A stretch of DNA of 20,564 nt from Bacillota bacterium (GCA_023443925.1 JAEZSL010000105.1:1-20564), one strand, 5' to 3'; positions 1-8,119 are shown, counted from the first letter of the stretch. Made by a program: numbers and translations. Notes: generated by a model from the sequence alone, not told the origin.

Positions 1-1149
1 ATATCCGATTATGTTAAGGAGAATCTGCAGGAATCCTGGACCAAGTCTGCAGATGATGTGGTTTATATAAACCTGGATTCTTACTGGGATAATATGACGG
101 ACACGGAGTTGAAAGAATTTGTAGAGCATTGCAAAGCAAATGGACAGAAAGCTGGTATTTACTGGACTCCTTTCGTTGCATGGCACAGTCCTGAAAATAT
201 AGAGACCAGTTATGTGGAAAATACAAATAACCAATATACCATCGCAGATATTGTGCTTAGAAAAGAAAATGGTGAAAGGTACAGCAATGATTTAGCGGGT
301 GCGTTTCCGATAGATGTAACACATCCGGCCAGCAAGCTTCGCATTGATTATTTTATCGATCGTTTTAAAGAAGCGGGATTTTCATATATTAAACTGGACT
401 TTCTAACTCACGGAGCATTGGAAGGCAGGCACTATGACAATTCGGTTCAAACCGGGCTGCAGGCCTATAACCAGGCTATGCAGTATATAAAGGACCGAAT
501 CGGCGGCACCATGTTTATTAATTTGTCCATTGCGCCTACCTTTCCCTACCAGTATGCGGATGGCAAAAGAATTGCCTGTGATGCCTATTACAGTATTGCA
601 AATACGGAATACACATTAAATAGCTTAACGTATGGCTTCTGGCAGAAACAACTTTATCGCTATCCTGATCCGGATAATATTGTTGTCTGGGGAAAAGACG
701 GGAAAGCAGGGCTGGAAGAAGCAAGAAGCCGGGTGATTTCCGGTGTTCTTTTAGGAACCAGCTTTATAGCAGGGGATAATTTTGTTCATCCGGTTGGTGA
801 TGTCAGCGAAGCGGATAACCGGTTTAAAACACTGCTAACCAACGAAGACTTGATACAGACTGCAAAGCTCGGTAAAATATTCAAGCCATTAAATATTATA
901 CCTTCCAGCCGCGCAGCGAATGTATTTGTTATGGAGGACAGAGGAAATATCTATCTAGCCGTATTAAATTACAGCTCTGAAGAAGCCGGTTTTACTCTTA
1001 ATCTGGCTGATTATATGGAGACAGGGAGGAAATATCAGATAAAAGGTGCATGGAGCGGGGATACAAGTGCGGTAAACAGTGATAGCTTTGAGGTCAGGCT
1101 CAAGGGTCAGGATTCGGAATTATTCATATTAACCGAAGCAGTAGATTAG
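1..1149 (+). CDS. Alpha-galactosidase-like glycoside hydrolase (clan GH-D), 5'-truncated by window edge
   Basis: The frame is open from base 1 to the TAG at 1147-1149, giving 382 visible residues, so the start lies outside the window; the GTG at 58 is internal. The visible part covers most of a melibiase-type (beta/alpha)8 barrel plus a C-terminal beta domain. The segment YIKLDF places the expected nucleophile at Asp133 of the fragment. The R-I-A-C-D segment places the expected acid/base at Asp194, as in the R-x-x-x-D motif of GH27/GH36 enzymes. The protein aligns closely with the C-terminal half of the minus-strand gene at 1454-3526 (shared GQKAGIY, SIAP-FPYQ and NSLTYGFWQ segments), so the two are paralogues. 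It probably hydrolyses alpha-galactosidic or related alpha-linked oligosaccharides. The exact substrate is not visible, and the missing N-terminus prevents any call on secretion. Confidence 0.85.
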   Translation: MSDYVKENLQESWTKSADDVVYINLDSYWDNMTDTELKEFVEHCKANGQKAGIYWTPFVAWHSPENIETSYVENTNNQYTIADIVLRKENGERYSNDLAGAFPIDVTHPASKLRIDYFIDRFKEAGFSYIKLDFLTHGALEGRHYDNSVQTGLQAYNQAMQYIKDRIGGTMFINLSIAPTFPYQYADGKRIACDAYYSIANTEYTLNSLTYGFWQKQLYRYPDPDNIVVWGKDGKAGLEEARSRVISGVLLGTSFIAGDNFVHPVGDVSEADNRFKTLLTNEDLIQTAKLGKIFKPLNIIPSSRAANVFVMEDRGNIYLAVLNYSSEEAGFTLNLADYMETGRKYQIKGAWSGDTSAVNSDSFEVRLKGQDSELFILTEAVD

Positions 1150-1178
1150 TGTATAGGAGACAAATAAAATAACAGATG

Positions 1179-1225
1179 TAAAGAGGCTATCTTAAGTTAT
1201 AAAATAACTTAGGATAGCCTCTTTA
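1179..1225. terminator. Bidirectional hairpin between convergent glycosidase genes
   Basis: Two 22-nt arms (1179-1200 and 1204-1225) pair with a single G-T wobble around a 3-nt AAA loop. The arms end in A and T runs, so the hairpin can act for the plus-strand gene ending at 1149 and possibly for the convergent gene ending at 1454. The U-tract on each side is short (CTTTAT on the plus strand). Confidence 0.7.
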
Positions 1226-1239
1226 TCTAGGTAATTAGA

Positions 1240-1280
1240 AATATCATTCAGCTGAATAAACAGCTGAATAATATTCTTTT
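1240..1280 (+). terminator. Second intergenic hairpin followed by CTTTT
   Basis: Arms 1240-1254 and 1261-1275 are 15 nt long with one mismatch, around an AATAAA loop, and are followed by CTTTT. The core is ATTCAGCTG / CAGCTGAAT. It may be a backup terminator behind the hairpin at 1179-1225. The rest of the gap up to 1453 is AT-rich and holds only a weak 8-bp inverted repeat (1394-1401 / 1415-1422). Confidence 0.45.
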
Positions 1281-1453
1281 GCATTAATAATCAATTGTAA
1301 AATAATCAATAACAACATATAACACTGACTGTTACGAAATAAAGTTTACTAAATTCCTGCCGGGTATGGTCATTTGCAAATAATTCCTGCTGTTTATAGC
1401 TAAATACAGTCAAAAGCTATAAGTAGATATGGTTACTTGTTTTCAGAACTTAA

Positions 1454-3526
1454 TTACTTCCAACAGATCAGAATAAGGGACTGTGCAGGTTCCAATCTAA
1501 CTAAGAATTCATTTCCTTTATAGCTCTGTGAGCCGTCAAGGCTTTCAAAAACCGGATCTTCCGGTAAATTTCCTAAGCGGGAAACAGAAACGGGAATATA
1601 CTGCTCTTCTCTGGTATAGTTAAACACAGCCAGGTAAAAACGGTTTCCGTCATCGCGGACGAACAGGCGGCTGGCGTGGTCTGCGGTGGCTGTTTCTACC
1701 GGAATAAATGTGGTTCCGGTTTTAGCGATGTCCAAAAGCTGCGGATTTAGTAGCTTCTTTGTGCGCAAGGCAGCCTCCGGATTACGGTAATCATCACTTA
1801 AGAGCAGCACGGTACCGGCAATTACGGAGGCATTTAACCGGGATTGTGCTTCGTAAAAATCTGAAACAGGCCGGTTCACGCTTTTGTAAAGGCAGGTATG
1901 GTCTGGGTCATTAAAGGCGTATATCCGGTTATTCTGCCAAAAACCATAGGTAAGAGAGTTAAGCATATATTCGGTATCCTCGATCTGTCCGAATACGTCA
2001 CAGGATATACGGCGTGCATGAGCAAATTGGTAAGGAAAAATTGGTGCGATGGAAAAATCAATAAAAAACGGCCTCCCGGTTACTTCCGGTTCCAGAAAAC
2101 TGCACATGTGCTTTAAACCATAGCAATAGGCTTGTATTCCGGTAGTAATATCCCTTAAATAATGTACGGCTTCACAGGCACCCTGGGACATAAAATCAAC
2201 TTTCAGATAATCAAAGCCCATTTCTACGGAATAACGCATCATGGCTTCCACACGCATCAGATTTCCCGGATGGGTGGGATCAATGGGATATCCTCCGGCA
2301 ATGGGCGGCAGGATATTACCGGAAGAATCTCTGGCTATAATATCACGGTATGTATATTTATCACCGGTATTTTCTACGAACCGGTCAAAATTATCCGACC
2401 AGCATGCAAAGGGAGTATAATAGATTCCGGCTTTCTGGCCCCGGCTATGGGCAAGGCCGACGGCTGTTTTCATTTCGTCCTTACTTAGGTTGGTCCAGAA
2501 GGAATCAAAATTAATATATACCGTATTATCATTAATAAATCCTTGATCTTTAAATTGGTTTAGAGTTTCACTGGCTTTTTCAAAAACCTCAAAATTGATA
2601 CCGGTTGTAACACAGGCCCAGCTGTTCCAGCCAAAGGGTACACCCAGATTCCAGGGGAGTTTCGGACAGATAATGGCGTTTGCGTCTCCATATTCCATAA
2701 GCCCACGGCGGAAATCTTCATAATATCCTGCAAAAATAAGGGGTGATCTGACGAACTTGCCTCTCACAGGCCCATGGGGCATTGCTTCATCCCGTGTGTC
2801 AGGGTTTGCCACACCGCCAAAGACGGTAAAAGAACTGAGGGTACCAAAACCTCCATGGGTCTTAATTCCGGTTTTCCAAAGGTCATGGGAGACAGAACCA
2901 ATTACATAACCGTTGCGGGTTTCATCATCATAGACAGCGCTTAATTCGTAACTGTGGCCGCATTCCTGTAATTCCTGGGCCTTATAGCGGATCCATTTGT
3001 CATTGTCATAAGGGACATAAAGCAGTCTGGGACGTTTTGCAGCCTCTAGAGGGAATACGGTGCCGCTGCAAACCATGGGAGCCATATAGTCACTTTGGAT
3101 ATAATCGTCGGAACTCAGCTCACACTGTACCAGCATATACGATTTGTCCGGAATCATACGGAAAGTCTGCGCTACCTTAAGCTCACCCCAGAGCCGGGCC
3201 ACCGTAGCCAGGACTCCCCCTCCAAACTCGTCATTACACTCTTTAAGGTGAATTTCGGCGGCAGAGCGGCTGAAATCCTTCTGTGTGTAAATCTTACCGC
3301 GGTACCGGATCGAAAAACCGGCTTCACCGGTTGTGATATTATGATCATTACAAGATAGATCATGATCATTACAAGATAGATCATGATCATTAAAACATAG
3401 ATCATGATTATTAAAACATAGACGGTAAATGCATCTCTTAATATCATAAGTAAATTGAATTTTATCGGAGTCAAGGTATAGATATTCATCCGTTTGTCTG
3501 ACAGTACAGTTACCAATTCTATTCAT
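1454..3526 (-). CDS. Alpha-galactosidase-like glycoside hydrolase (clan GH-D, melibiase fold), full length
   Basis: The product is 690 residues with no signal peptide, so it is likely cytoplasmic. The N-terminal half looks like the beta-sandwich found in GH36-type enzymes. The barrel begins at the PFGWNSW motif (about residues 297-303), which is characteristic of GH27/GH36. YLKVDF supplies the likely nucleophile Asp444, and R-I-S-C-D supplies the likely acid/base Asp510. I place the start at the ATG at 3526 rather than the GTG at 3535, because AGAGG at 3535-3539 sits 8 nt before that ATG and would overlap the GTG. It is a paralogue of the gene at 1-1149 and is divergent from the ABC transporter operon, so it probably cleaves the imported oligosaccharide. 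An unusual four-copy seven-residue repeat (about residues 37-64) interrupts the N-terminal domain. The exact glycosidic specificity is inferred from fold only. Confidence 0.88.
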   Translation of the reverse strand: MNRIGNCTVRQTDEYLYLDSDKIQFTYDIKRCIYRLCFNNHDLCFNDHDLSCNDHDLSCNDHNITTGEAGFSIRYRGKIYTQKDFSRSAAEIHLKECNDEFGGGVLATVARLWGELKVAQTFRMIPDKSYMLVQCELSSDDYIQSDYMAPMVCSGTVFPLEAAKRPRLLYVPYDNDKWIRYKAQELQECGHSYELSAVYDDETRNGYVIGSVSHDLWKTGIKTHGGFGTLSSFTVFGGVANPDTRDEAMPHGPVRGKFVRSPLIFAGYYEDFRRGLMEYGDANAIICPKLPWNLGVPFGWNSWACVTTGINFEVFEKASETLNQFKDQGFINDNTVYINFDSFWTNLSKDEMKTAVGLAHSRGQKAGIYYTPFACWSDNFDRFVENTGDKYTYRDIIARDSSGNILPPIAGGYPIDPTHPGNLMRVEAMMRYSVEMGFDYLKVDFMSQGACEAVHYLRDITTGIQAYCYGLKHMCSFLEPEVTGRPFFIDFSIAPIFPYQFAHARRISCDVFGQIEDTEYMLNSLTYGFWQNNRIYAFNDPDHTCLYKSVNRPVSDFYEAQSRLNASVIAGTVLLLSDDYRNPEAALRTKKLLNPQLLDIAKTGTTFIPVETATADHASRLFVRDDGNRFYLAVFNYTREEQYIPVSVSRLGNLPEDPVFESLDGSQSYKGNEFLVRLEPAQSLILICWK
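3341..3424 (-). repeat. In-frame 21-bp tandem repeat (4 copies) inside the glycosidase gene
   Basis: Four consecutive 21-bp units start at 3341, 3362, 3383 and 3404. The first two are identical, the third differs at a few bases, and the fourth is more diverged. Each encodes a heptad of the type C-F/S-C-N-D-H-D-L. The first three units carry the palindrome ATGATCAT and two GATC sites each, so six GATC sites lie within about 60 bp. Unit length is a multiple of three, so copy-number change would keep the frame. Confidence 0.9.
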
Positions 3527-3560
3527 ATAAATCACCTCTTCCTATATTCATAGTGAAATT

Positions 3561-3589
3561 AAAATATTCCTAAATTTAAAGAATGTCAA
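3561..3589 (-). promoter_or_regulatory. Sigma-A-type promoter for the minus-strand glycosidase
   Basis: Read on the minus strand, TTGACA (plus 3584-3589) is followed after 17 bp by TATTTT (plus 3561-3566). The predicted transcription start near 3554 leaves a leader of about 28 nt containing the AGAGG site before the ATG at 3526. Confidence 0.6.
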
Positions 3590-3670
3590 TAATGTCATAA
3601 GAAACATGTGAAAATGAAATAAAAATGTGAGTAAAAGACATGAGTTACTAAGCTATATATGGAAGAATTG

Positions 3671-3700
3671 TTGATATGCTATATAAAATACAGATATTAT
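3671..3700 (+). promoter_or_regulatory. Candidate promoter for the ABC transporter operon
   Basis: TTGATA at 3671-3676 and TATTAT at 3695-3700 are separated by 18 bp. If used, the transcript would carry the whole repeat array at 3732-4024 in its leader. An alternative -10 (TATAAT at 3726-3731) lacks a recognisable -35. This is a weak call in very AT-rich DNA. Confidence 0.35.
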
Positions 3701-3731
3701 TATATTTTATCGTGAATTATGATGATATAAT

Positions 3732-4024
3732 CGGTATTGCAAGGCAGAATGGTTAATTGCAAAATAACATCGGTAGTGCAAGGCAGTAATGCAAAATAAC
3801 ATCAGTAATGCAAGGCAGAATGATTAATGCAAAATAACATCGGTATTGCAGGGCAGAATGGTTAATAGCAAAATAACATCGTATTGCAGGGCAGAATGGT
3901 TAATTGCAAAATAACATCGGTATTGCAGGGCAGAATGGTTAATAGCAAAATAACATCGGTAGTGCAGGGCAGTAATGCAAAATAACATCAGTAAGCAAGG
4001 CAGAATGATTAATGCAAAATAACA
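3732..4024 (+). repeat. Eight-unit tandem array (32-39 bp units) leading into the permease ribosome-binding site
   Basis: Units begin at 3732, 3771, 3803, 3841, 3880, 3918, 3957 and 3989, with lengths 39, 32, 38, 39, 38, 39, 32 and 36 bp. Each contains a GCA(A/G)GGCAG core and a GCAAAATAACA tail. Unit types run A-B-C-A-A-A-B-C, so the first three and last three units form a repeated triplet. The array ends just before the GGAGG at 4027-4031. It is not a CRISPR, because there are no unique spacers between conserved repeats: the entire unit is repeated. Confidence 0.88.
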
Positions 4025-4038
4025 ATGGAGGAAACATT

Positions 4039-5007
4039 ATGCGAAATAGGGATTCTATGGCAGCTACCCTGCCAATAAACAATATATGGAATCGATTACA
4101 GAAAAGCTGGAAACATCATAAGTTTTTATATATTATAATGCTGCCGGCAATCATTTGGGCAGTTATTTTTTGCTATGCGCCTTTGTACGGGCTTTATATG
4201 GCATTTGTTAATTATGTACCAAGGCCTGATTTTTTTACCTCATTATTCAAACAGGAATTTGTGGGTTTCGCATGGTTTCAATTTTTTTTTGAAACCGGAG
4301 ATTTCGTGCGTATCTTACGTAATACTCTTGCTACCAGTATTGTAACACTTTTAATCAGCTTTCCAGCACCCATTATTCTGGCTCTTTTATTTAATGAGTG
4401 CAGAGCTCCTGGATTAAAACGTGCGGTACAAACAGCATCCTATCTTCCCTTTTTTATTTCCTGGGTTATCTGTGCTAACATATTCTTAACGATTATGTCC
4501 AGCGAAGGTGTAATTAACCAACTGCTACAAGCTTTCGGTCTTATAAAAGAACCTGTTCTATTTTTTCAGGAGGGTAAATTATTCTGGATCCTGTTAGGAA
4601 TTGCAAATGCCTGGAAGGGGATGGGATATAATGCGATTATCTATCTGGCGGCCATAGCTTCGATTGATCCGGAAATCTATGATGCCGCAGCCATAGACGG
4701 AGCCGGCAGATTCCAGAGAATCCGATATATTACTTATCCCTGTATACTGCCCACGGTATCCGTTATGTTTGTCCTGGCAGTAGGAGGGTTGTTGAATGCT
4801 GGTTTTGAACAGCAGCTGCTGTTAAGTAACAACACGATTATGGAATATGCGGATGTTATTGATACTTATTCATACCGTTATGGCTTCGGCAGCGGTATGT
4901 ACTCCTACAGTACTGCAGTTGGCCTGTTTAAATCGGTGGTAAATTTTGTATTGGTGATAACGGCCAATCACTTCGTCAGCAAGATAAGAGGAAGAACATT
5001 GGTTTAG
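4039..5007 (+). CDS. Carbohydrate ABC transporter permease, LplB type
   Basis: This 322-residue inner-membrane protein has about six hydrophobic segments, and the first begins soon after a basic N-terminus. The EAA-type cytoplasmic loop (AAAIDGAGRFQRIRY, followed by P-x-x-LP) is the contact site for the ATPase in binding-protein-dependent sugar importers. The YIIMLPAIIWAVIFCYAPLYG segment is typical of the LplB branch. I chose the ATG at 4039 because GGAGG (4027-4031) lies 7 nt upstream; an in-frame ATG at 4012 falls within the tandem repeat and has no ribosome-binding site. It pairs with the permease at 5025 and the lipoprotein at 6051. No ATPase gene is present, as is common for this class, which usually shares an MsmX-like ATPase encoded elsewhere. 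Confidence 0.92.
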   Translation: MRNRDSMAATLPINNIWNRLQKSWKHHKFLYIIMLPAIIWAVIFCYAPLYGLYMAFVNYVPRPDFFTSLFKQEFVGFAWFQFFFETGDFVRILRNTLATSIVTLLISFPAPIILALLFNECRAPGLKRAVQTASYLPFFISWVICANIFLTIMSSEGVINQLLQAFGLIKEPVLFFQEGKLFWILLGIANAWKGMGYNAIIYLAAIASIDPEIYDAAAIDGAGRFQRIRYITYPCILPTVSVMFVLAVGGLLNAGFEQQLLLSNNTIMEYADVIDTYSYRYGFGSGMYSYSTAVGLFKSVVNFVLVITANHFVSKIRGRTLV

Positions 5008-5024
5008 GAAAGGCGGATATAAAA

Positions 5025-5942
5025 ATGCTTAAAACAATCAAGAAATTTTTAGGGTTAAGAGGCTCTGTTTCCACAGTTGTATTTGATATTACTGTATACA
5101 TACTTTTGGTATTTGTTTTTATTATATGTTTGTATCCGTTCTGGAACATATTTGTGATTTCCGTTAACGATGCCCAGGATACGTTAAAAGGCGGCCTGTA
5201 TCTCTGGCCCAGGATATTTACTCTGGATAGTTACCGCATGGTATTTAAAAATAATGAAATTCTGCACGCGGCTTTTATCTCGGCAGCCAGAACCGTCATT
5301 GGCACATTATTTTCTTTAACGTTCACAACCTTACTGGCTTACGCCATGAGTAAAAAAGACTTGTTTGGCGGAAAGCTTATCAGTATATTTTTTATATTTA
5401 CCATGTATTTTGGAGGCGGGCTGGTACCGTATTATATGATCTTAGAGTCCTTCCATTTAATTGATACTTTCATGGTTTATATTATTCCGGGTGCCATCGG
5501 TGTATACAATATGATTCTCATCCGCATATACATTGAATCCCTGCCGGCGGAATTAGAGGAGTCCGCGTATTTAGACGGGGCAGGAGAGAGCCTTGTGTTT
5601 TTCCGGATCATTCTTCCTCTTATCAAACCGGTATTAGCCACCATAACCTTGTTTACGGCGGTAGGGCAGTGGAGTTCCTGGTTTGATACCAATCTGTATA
5701 CTTATAAAAACTCACTAAAAACCTTGCAATTCGTCCTGGTACAGATTTTGAATAATTATGATCTGGGAACCAGTAAGAGCTCAACCCAGATATTGCAGGA
5801 GGTGGCTAAAATGTCTACGGCTTCCAGTGATTCCATAAGAATGGCCACGGCTATGGTTGCGACAATACCAATATTGGCAGTATATCCCTTTTTACAAAAA
5901 TATTTTGTAAAAGGTATGATGATTGGAGCCGTAAAAGGCTGA
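5025..5942 (+). CDS. Carbohydrate ABC transporter permease, YtcP/LplC type
   Basis: This 305-residue inner-membrane protein has about six transmembrane segments. The EAA loop reads ESAYLDGAGESLVFFRIILP, close to the family consensus E-S-A-x-x-D-G-A, and it ends in the MMIGAVKG tail common in this family. It starts 17 bp after the upstream permease stop, behind an AAGGCGG site, so the two are co-transcribed and likely form the heterodimeric channel. The tandem pair plus a long (over 500-residue) binding lipoprotein is the layout of LplABC/YtcQ-YteP-YtcP importers for complex or uncommon saccharides. Confidence 0.93.
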   Translation: MLKTIKKFLGLRGSVSTVVFDITVYILLVFVFIICLYPFWNIFVISVNDAQDTLKGGLYLWPRIFTLDSYRMVFKNNEILHAAFISAARTVIGTLFSLTFTTLLAYAMSKKDLFGGKLISIFFIFTMYFGGGLVPYYMILESFHLIDTFMVYIIPGAIGVYNMILIRIYIESLPAELEESAYLDGAGESLVFFRIILPLIKPVLATITLFTAVGQWSSWFDTNLYTYKNSLKTLQFVLVQILNNYDLGTSKSSTQILQEVAKMSTASSDSIRMATAMVATIPILAVYPFLQKYFVKGMMIGAVKG

Positions 5943-5993
5943 AATGTTTGAAATTCCTGGGCAGCAGGTGTTCGAATAGAGTTCAGGCAGCGT

Positions 5994-6014
5994 AACGGAA
6001 CAAGAGTATCCGTT
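5994..6014 (+). other. Small hairpin between permease and binding-protein genes
   Basis: AACGGA (5994-5999) and TCCGTT (6009-6014) form a 6-bp stem with a 9-nt loop in the 108-bp gap. Hairpins at this position in sugar-transporter operons can protect the more abundant binding-protein message. There is no U-tract, so it is not a terminator. The stem is short and could be chance. Confidence 0.25.
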
Positions 6015-6050
6015 TGACTAATAGAAAAATAGATGTATGGAGGAAAAGGT

Positions 6051-7727
6051 ATGAAAAAAATGAAACGTAATGGGATTTCGATCCTGCTGGTTATGGTCCT
6101 GCTGGGGACGTTATTAACCGGCTGCACGCAAAAAGGAGCCGAGGGGGATAAATCAACCTCTGCACCGGTAACAAAGGATGCAGAATCGGAAAGCGGACAA
6201 AAGACAGAAGGGGAACCACTGGTATTAACTGCATTTTTTAAGACAGAACTGCCCTGGGATACGGCTGTGGCAGATGAAATTACCAAAAGGACAGGAGTTA
6301 AGCTGGAGTTTGTGTCGGTTGCAGGTGACCCGGCGGAAAAACTGAACTTAATGATGGTATCGGATTCGGTTCCCGATCTTATTACCATCGACAGAGGGGC
6401 AGCTGCCAACGATCAGTATATAACCAATAAAAAGGTAATTCCCCTGGACGATTTGATTGCCCAATATGGACCGGATGTAGCCTCCCAGCTGGGAGATACA
6501 ATGGCCAAAATTAAAAACAAAGACGATGGTAAAATCTATGGAATACCCTCCTGGTTTCAGGATAACATTGCACCTTCCGCCGTATTTGGTTTTAATATCC
6601 GGATGAATTATGTAAAAGAATTAGGTTATTATGACTCTTACATCAACAAAGGCTACTTTACTAAGGATGAATTCGTCAGTCTGCTAAAGGATTGGAAAGC
6701 CAAATATCCCACCGTTGACGGTAATAATTCCATTGCTATGGTTTTTAATTCAGAAAATGAAGGTGACTATACCTATACTTTTAAAGGCATGTACGGAATT
6801 AATTCGTTTTATGAAAAGGATGGACTTTTATTTGATAATATGCGTAATCCGCGTCTGAGGGATATGTACTTATTCATGAACGAACTTTATTTAGGAGGCT
6901 TGCTGGATAAAGACTGGCCGGTAACGAAAAAAGCATTATATGATGAGAAAATAAGCAATGGTTATGTCCTTAGTTCGCCGGCAGCTTATTGGAACATTCC
7001 CAATGCGGTTTTAGGAACGGATAAAGACGGCAATAAAACGCCGGATACCATGATGTATCCATTTTTGGTTGCCGCAGATGGGGTAAAAGCAGAGGAAACC
7101 ACCTACGGCCCTTCCAGTGTATTAGGCTGGTCTTATACCTATATTTCCAGTTCCAATAAACATCCGGAAGAAACAATGAAGTTTATGAACTTTTTAATGA
7201 GTGAAGAAGGACAATATTTAACCCAATGGGGCCGTGAAGGAATTATCTGGGATAATAAAGACGGCAAACGTGTAATAAAAGATGAAGTTTTATCAGATAT
7301 GAAAAAGGATATGTCCTCCGTACTGGAGAAGGAAGGCATCCGTAAGTATGAAATTCTGTTTAAGTCCGGTATTGCCAAGGACGGCCAGCCCTACGATATA
7401 TATAACGGCTATAATCAGATTACCGGGGAGATTGATCCGGTCACCGCGTTTGCTAACCAATACCTTGGAAAGACCGCTTATGATACAACGCTTTATGACG
7501 ATCTGGGTCCGGACGCCGGTACTTCGGAAGCATTGATAAAAACCAAGATTGATGATCTAATGAAGACGACGGTACCCAAAATTATTCTGGCCGACAGCCA
7601 GGAGGAAGCCGGAAAAATATATGACCAGATGGTAAAGGATGCTGAAAATGCCGGGCTTTCAAAAATTGAGAAAATCAGTAATGACAAATTTGAAAAACGG
7701 CTGGGGATCTGGGGGGATGTCCGTTAG
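6051..7727 (+). CDS. Extracellular solute-binding lipoprotein (family 1, LplA/YtcQ type)
   Basis: This 558-residue lipoprotein has a lysine-rich N-terminus, a hydrophobic stretch and the lipobox L-T-G-C with the lipidated Cys at residue 25. A Ser/Thr/Glu-rich linker follows, then the binding lobe (starting near PLVLTAFFKTELPWD). The C-terminal part has the W-G-x-E-G-x-x-W-x segment frequent in this family. The length (over 500 residues) matches the LplA/YtcQ subgroup rather than the 400-residue maltose-type proteins. GGAGG at 6039-6043 lies 7 nt before the ATG at 6051; an earlier in-frame ATG (6033) precedes that site and is rejected. It is anchored outside the membrane and hands ligand to the permeases encoded just upstream. 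The ligand is unknown, but the neighbouring GH-D enzymes suggest an alpha-linked galactoside or similar glycoside. Confidence 0.92.
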   Translation: MKKMKRNGISILLVMVLLGTLLTGCTQKGAEGDKSTSAPVTKDAESESGQKTEGEPLVLTAFFKTELPWDTAVADEITKRTGVKLEFVSVAGDPAEKLNLMMVSDSVPDLITIDRGAAANDQYITNKKVIPLDDLIAQYGPDVASQLGDTMAKIKNKDDGKIYGIPSWFQDNIAPSAVFGFNIRMNYVKELGYYDSYINKGYFTKDEFVSLLKDWKAKYPTVDGNNSIAMVFNSENEGDYTYTFKGMYGINSFYEKDGLLFDNMRNPRLRDMYLFMNELYLGGLLDKDWPVTKKALYDEKISNGYVLSSPAAYWNIPNAVLGTDKDGNKTPDTMMYPFLVAADGVKAEETTYGPSSVLGWSYTYISSSNKHPEETMKFMNFLMSEEGQYLTQWGREGIIWDNKDGKRVIKDEVLSDMKKDMSSVLEKEGIRKYEILFKSGIAKDGQPYDIYNGYNQITGEIDPVTAFANQYLGKTAYDTTLYDDLGPDAGTSEALIKTKIDDLMKTTVPKIILADSQEEAGKIYDQMVKDAENAGLSKIEKISNDKFEKRLGIWGDVR

Positions 7728-7985
7728 GAAAGTTGTAGAATGGCAGCATATGTGCTAATATGAATTTAACTTTGCGGGTAAGCCGCCTGGTTTACATAGA
7801 GAACGCGGCTGCTTTAGATGTTTTATAGACAGGAGATTCCGGTGTTAAAAGGTCTTTCATCATGTGTTTTATGAATAATATATTGAATAATTTTTATAAA
7901 TAATATTTTATAATTATGTTATATAAGCTGATATTCATACGAAACGTAAAATTGTCTTTTTAACACTCGAATCTAGACTGATAAT
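7728..7985. other. Non-coding gap after the binding-protein gene
   Basis: No supported gene is seen. A weak hairpin, AGCCGC at 7781-7786 with GCGGCT at 7805-7810 (18-nt loop, then GCTTTA), may end the transporter transcript. The stretch 7861-7930 is extremely AT-rich with several TATAAT-like words (for example 7909-7914) but no convincing -35. GTGTTAAAA at 7842-7850 and TTTTAACAC at 7958-7966 form distant 9-bp inverted arms of uncertain meaning. Confidence 0.4.
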
Positions 7986-8029
7986 AAAGTTTAACCTATT
8001 ATATTTCTTTTAATAGGTTAAACTTTTGC
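7986..8029 (+). terminator. Perfect 15-bp hairpin with T-run upstream of the response-regulator gene
   Basis: Arms 7986-8000 and 8012-8026 are perfectly complementary around an 11-nt T-rich loop. The 3' arm runs into TTTT and then GCGG. It may be the terminator of the transporter operon or, if transcription starts in the AT-rich region just upstream, an attenuator in the leader of the two-component genes. No clear promoter is visible between it and the gene at 8120, which leaves both options open. Confidence 0.5.
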
Positions 8030-8119
8030 GGCCGTTGTAGCGGTTGATTTGTTCGGGCCGTATTGGGGAAGATATGGCTGGAAGCAAAGCTTAATAATGG
8101 GAGAGCGGGGATAATCAGT

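Noticed and set aside
1394..1422. TTATAGCT / AGCTATAA inverted repeat as terminator of the minus-strand glycosidase
   Set aside because: The stem is only 8 bp of AT-rich sequence with a 13-nt loop and no T-run on either strand.
3095..3358. Plus-strand frame antisense to the glycosidase
   Set aside because: Shadow frame within a well-supported gene; no ribosome-binding site or recognisable domain.
3172..3516. Alternative 114-residue minus-strand frame across the 21-bp repeat
   Set aside because: It is a shadow of the glycosidase gene; the Ile/Met/Leu repeat arises because the unit length is a multiple of three. It has no separate ribosome-binding site or family motif.
3732..4024. CRISPR array
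   Set aside because: The whole 32-39-bp unit is repeated with point changes; there are no unique spacers and no cas genes nearby.
5756..6409. Long minus-strand frame (217 residues) across the permease and lipoprotein genes
   Set aside because: It lies antisense to two clearly recognised genes, crosses their intergenic gap, and shows no motif.
7842..7966. Distant inverted arms GTGTTAAAA / TTTTAACAC as a mobile-element end pair
   Set aside because: Nine AT-rich bases over a 107-bp gap are likely by chance, and there is no transposase or target duplication.
8063..8119. Upstream start for the response regulator
   Set aside because: It adds 19 residues not belonging to the receiver fold, which begins exactly at the ATG at 8120.
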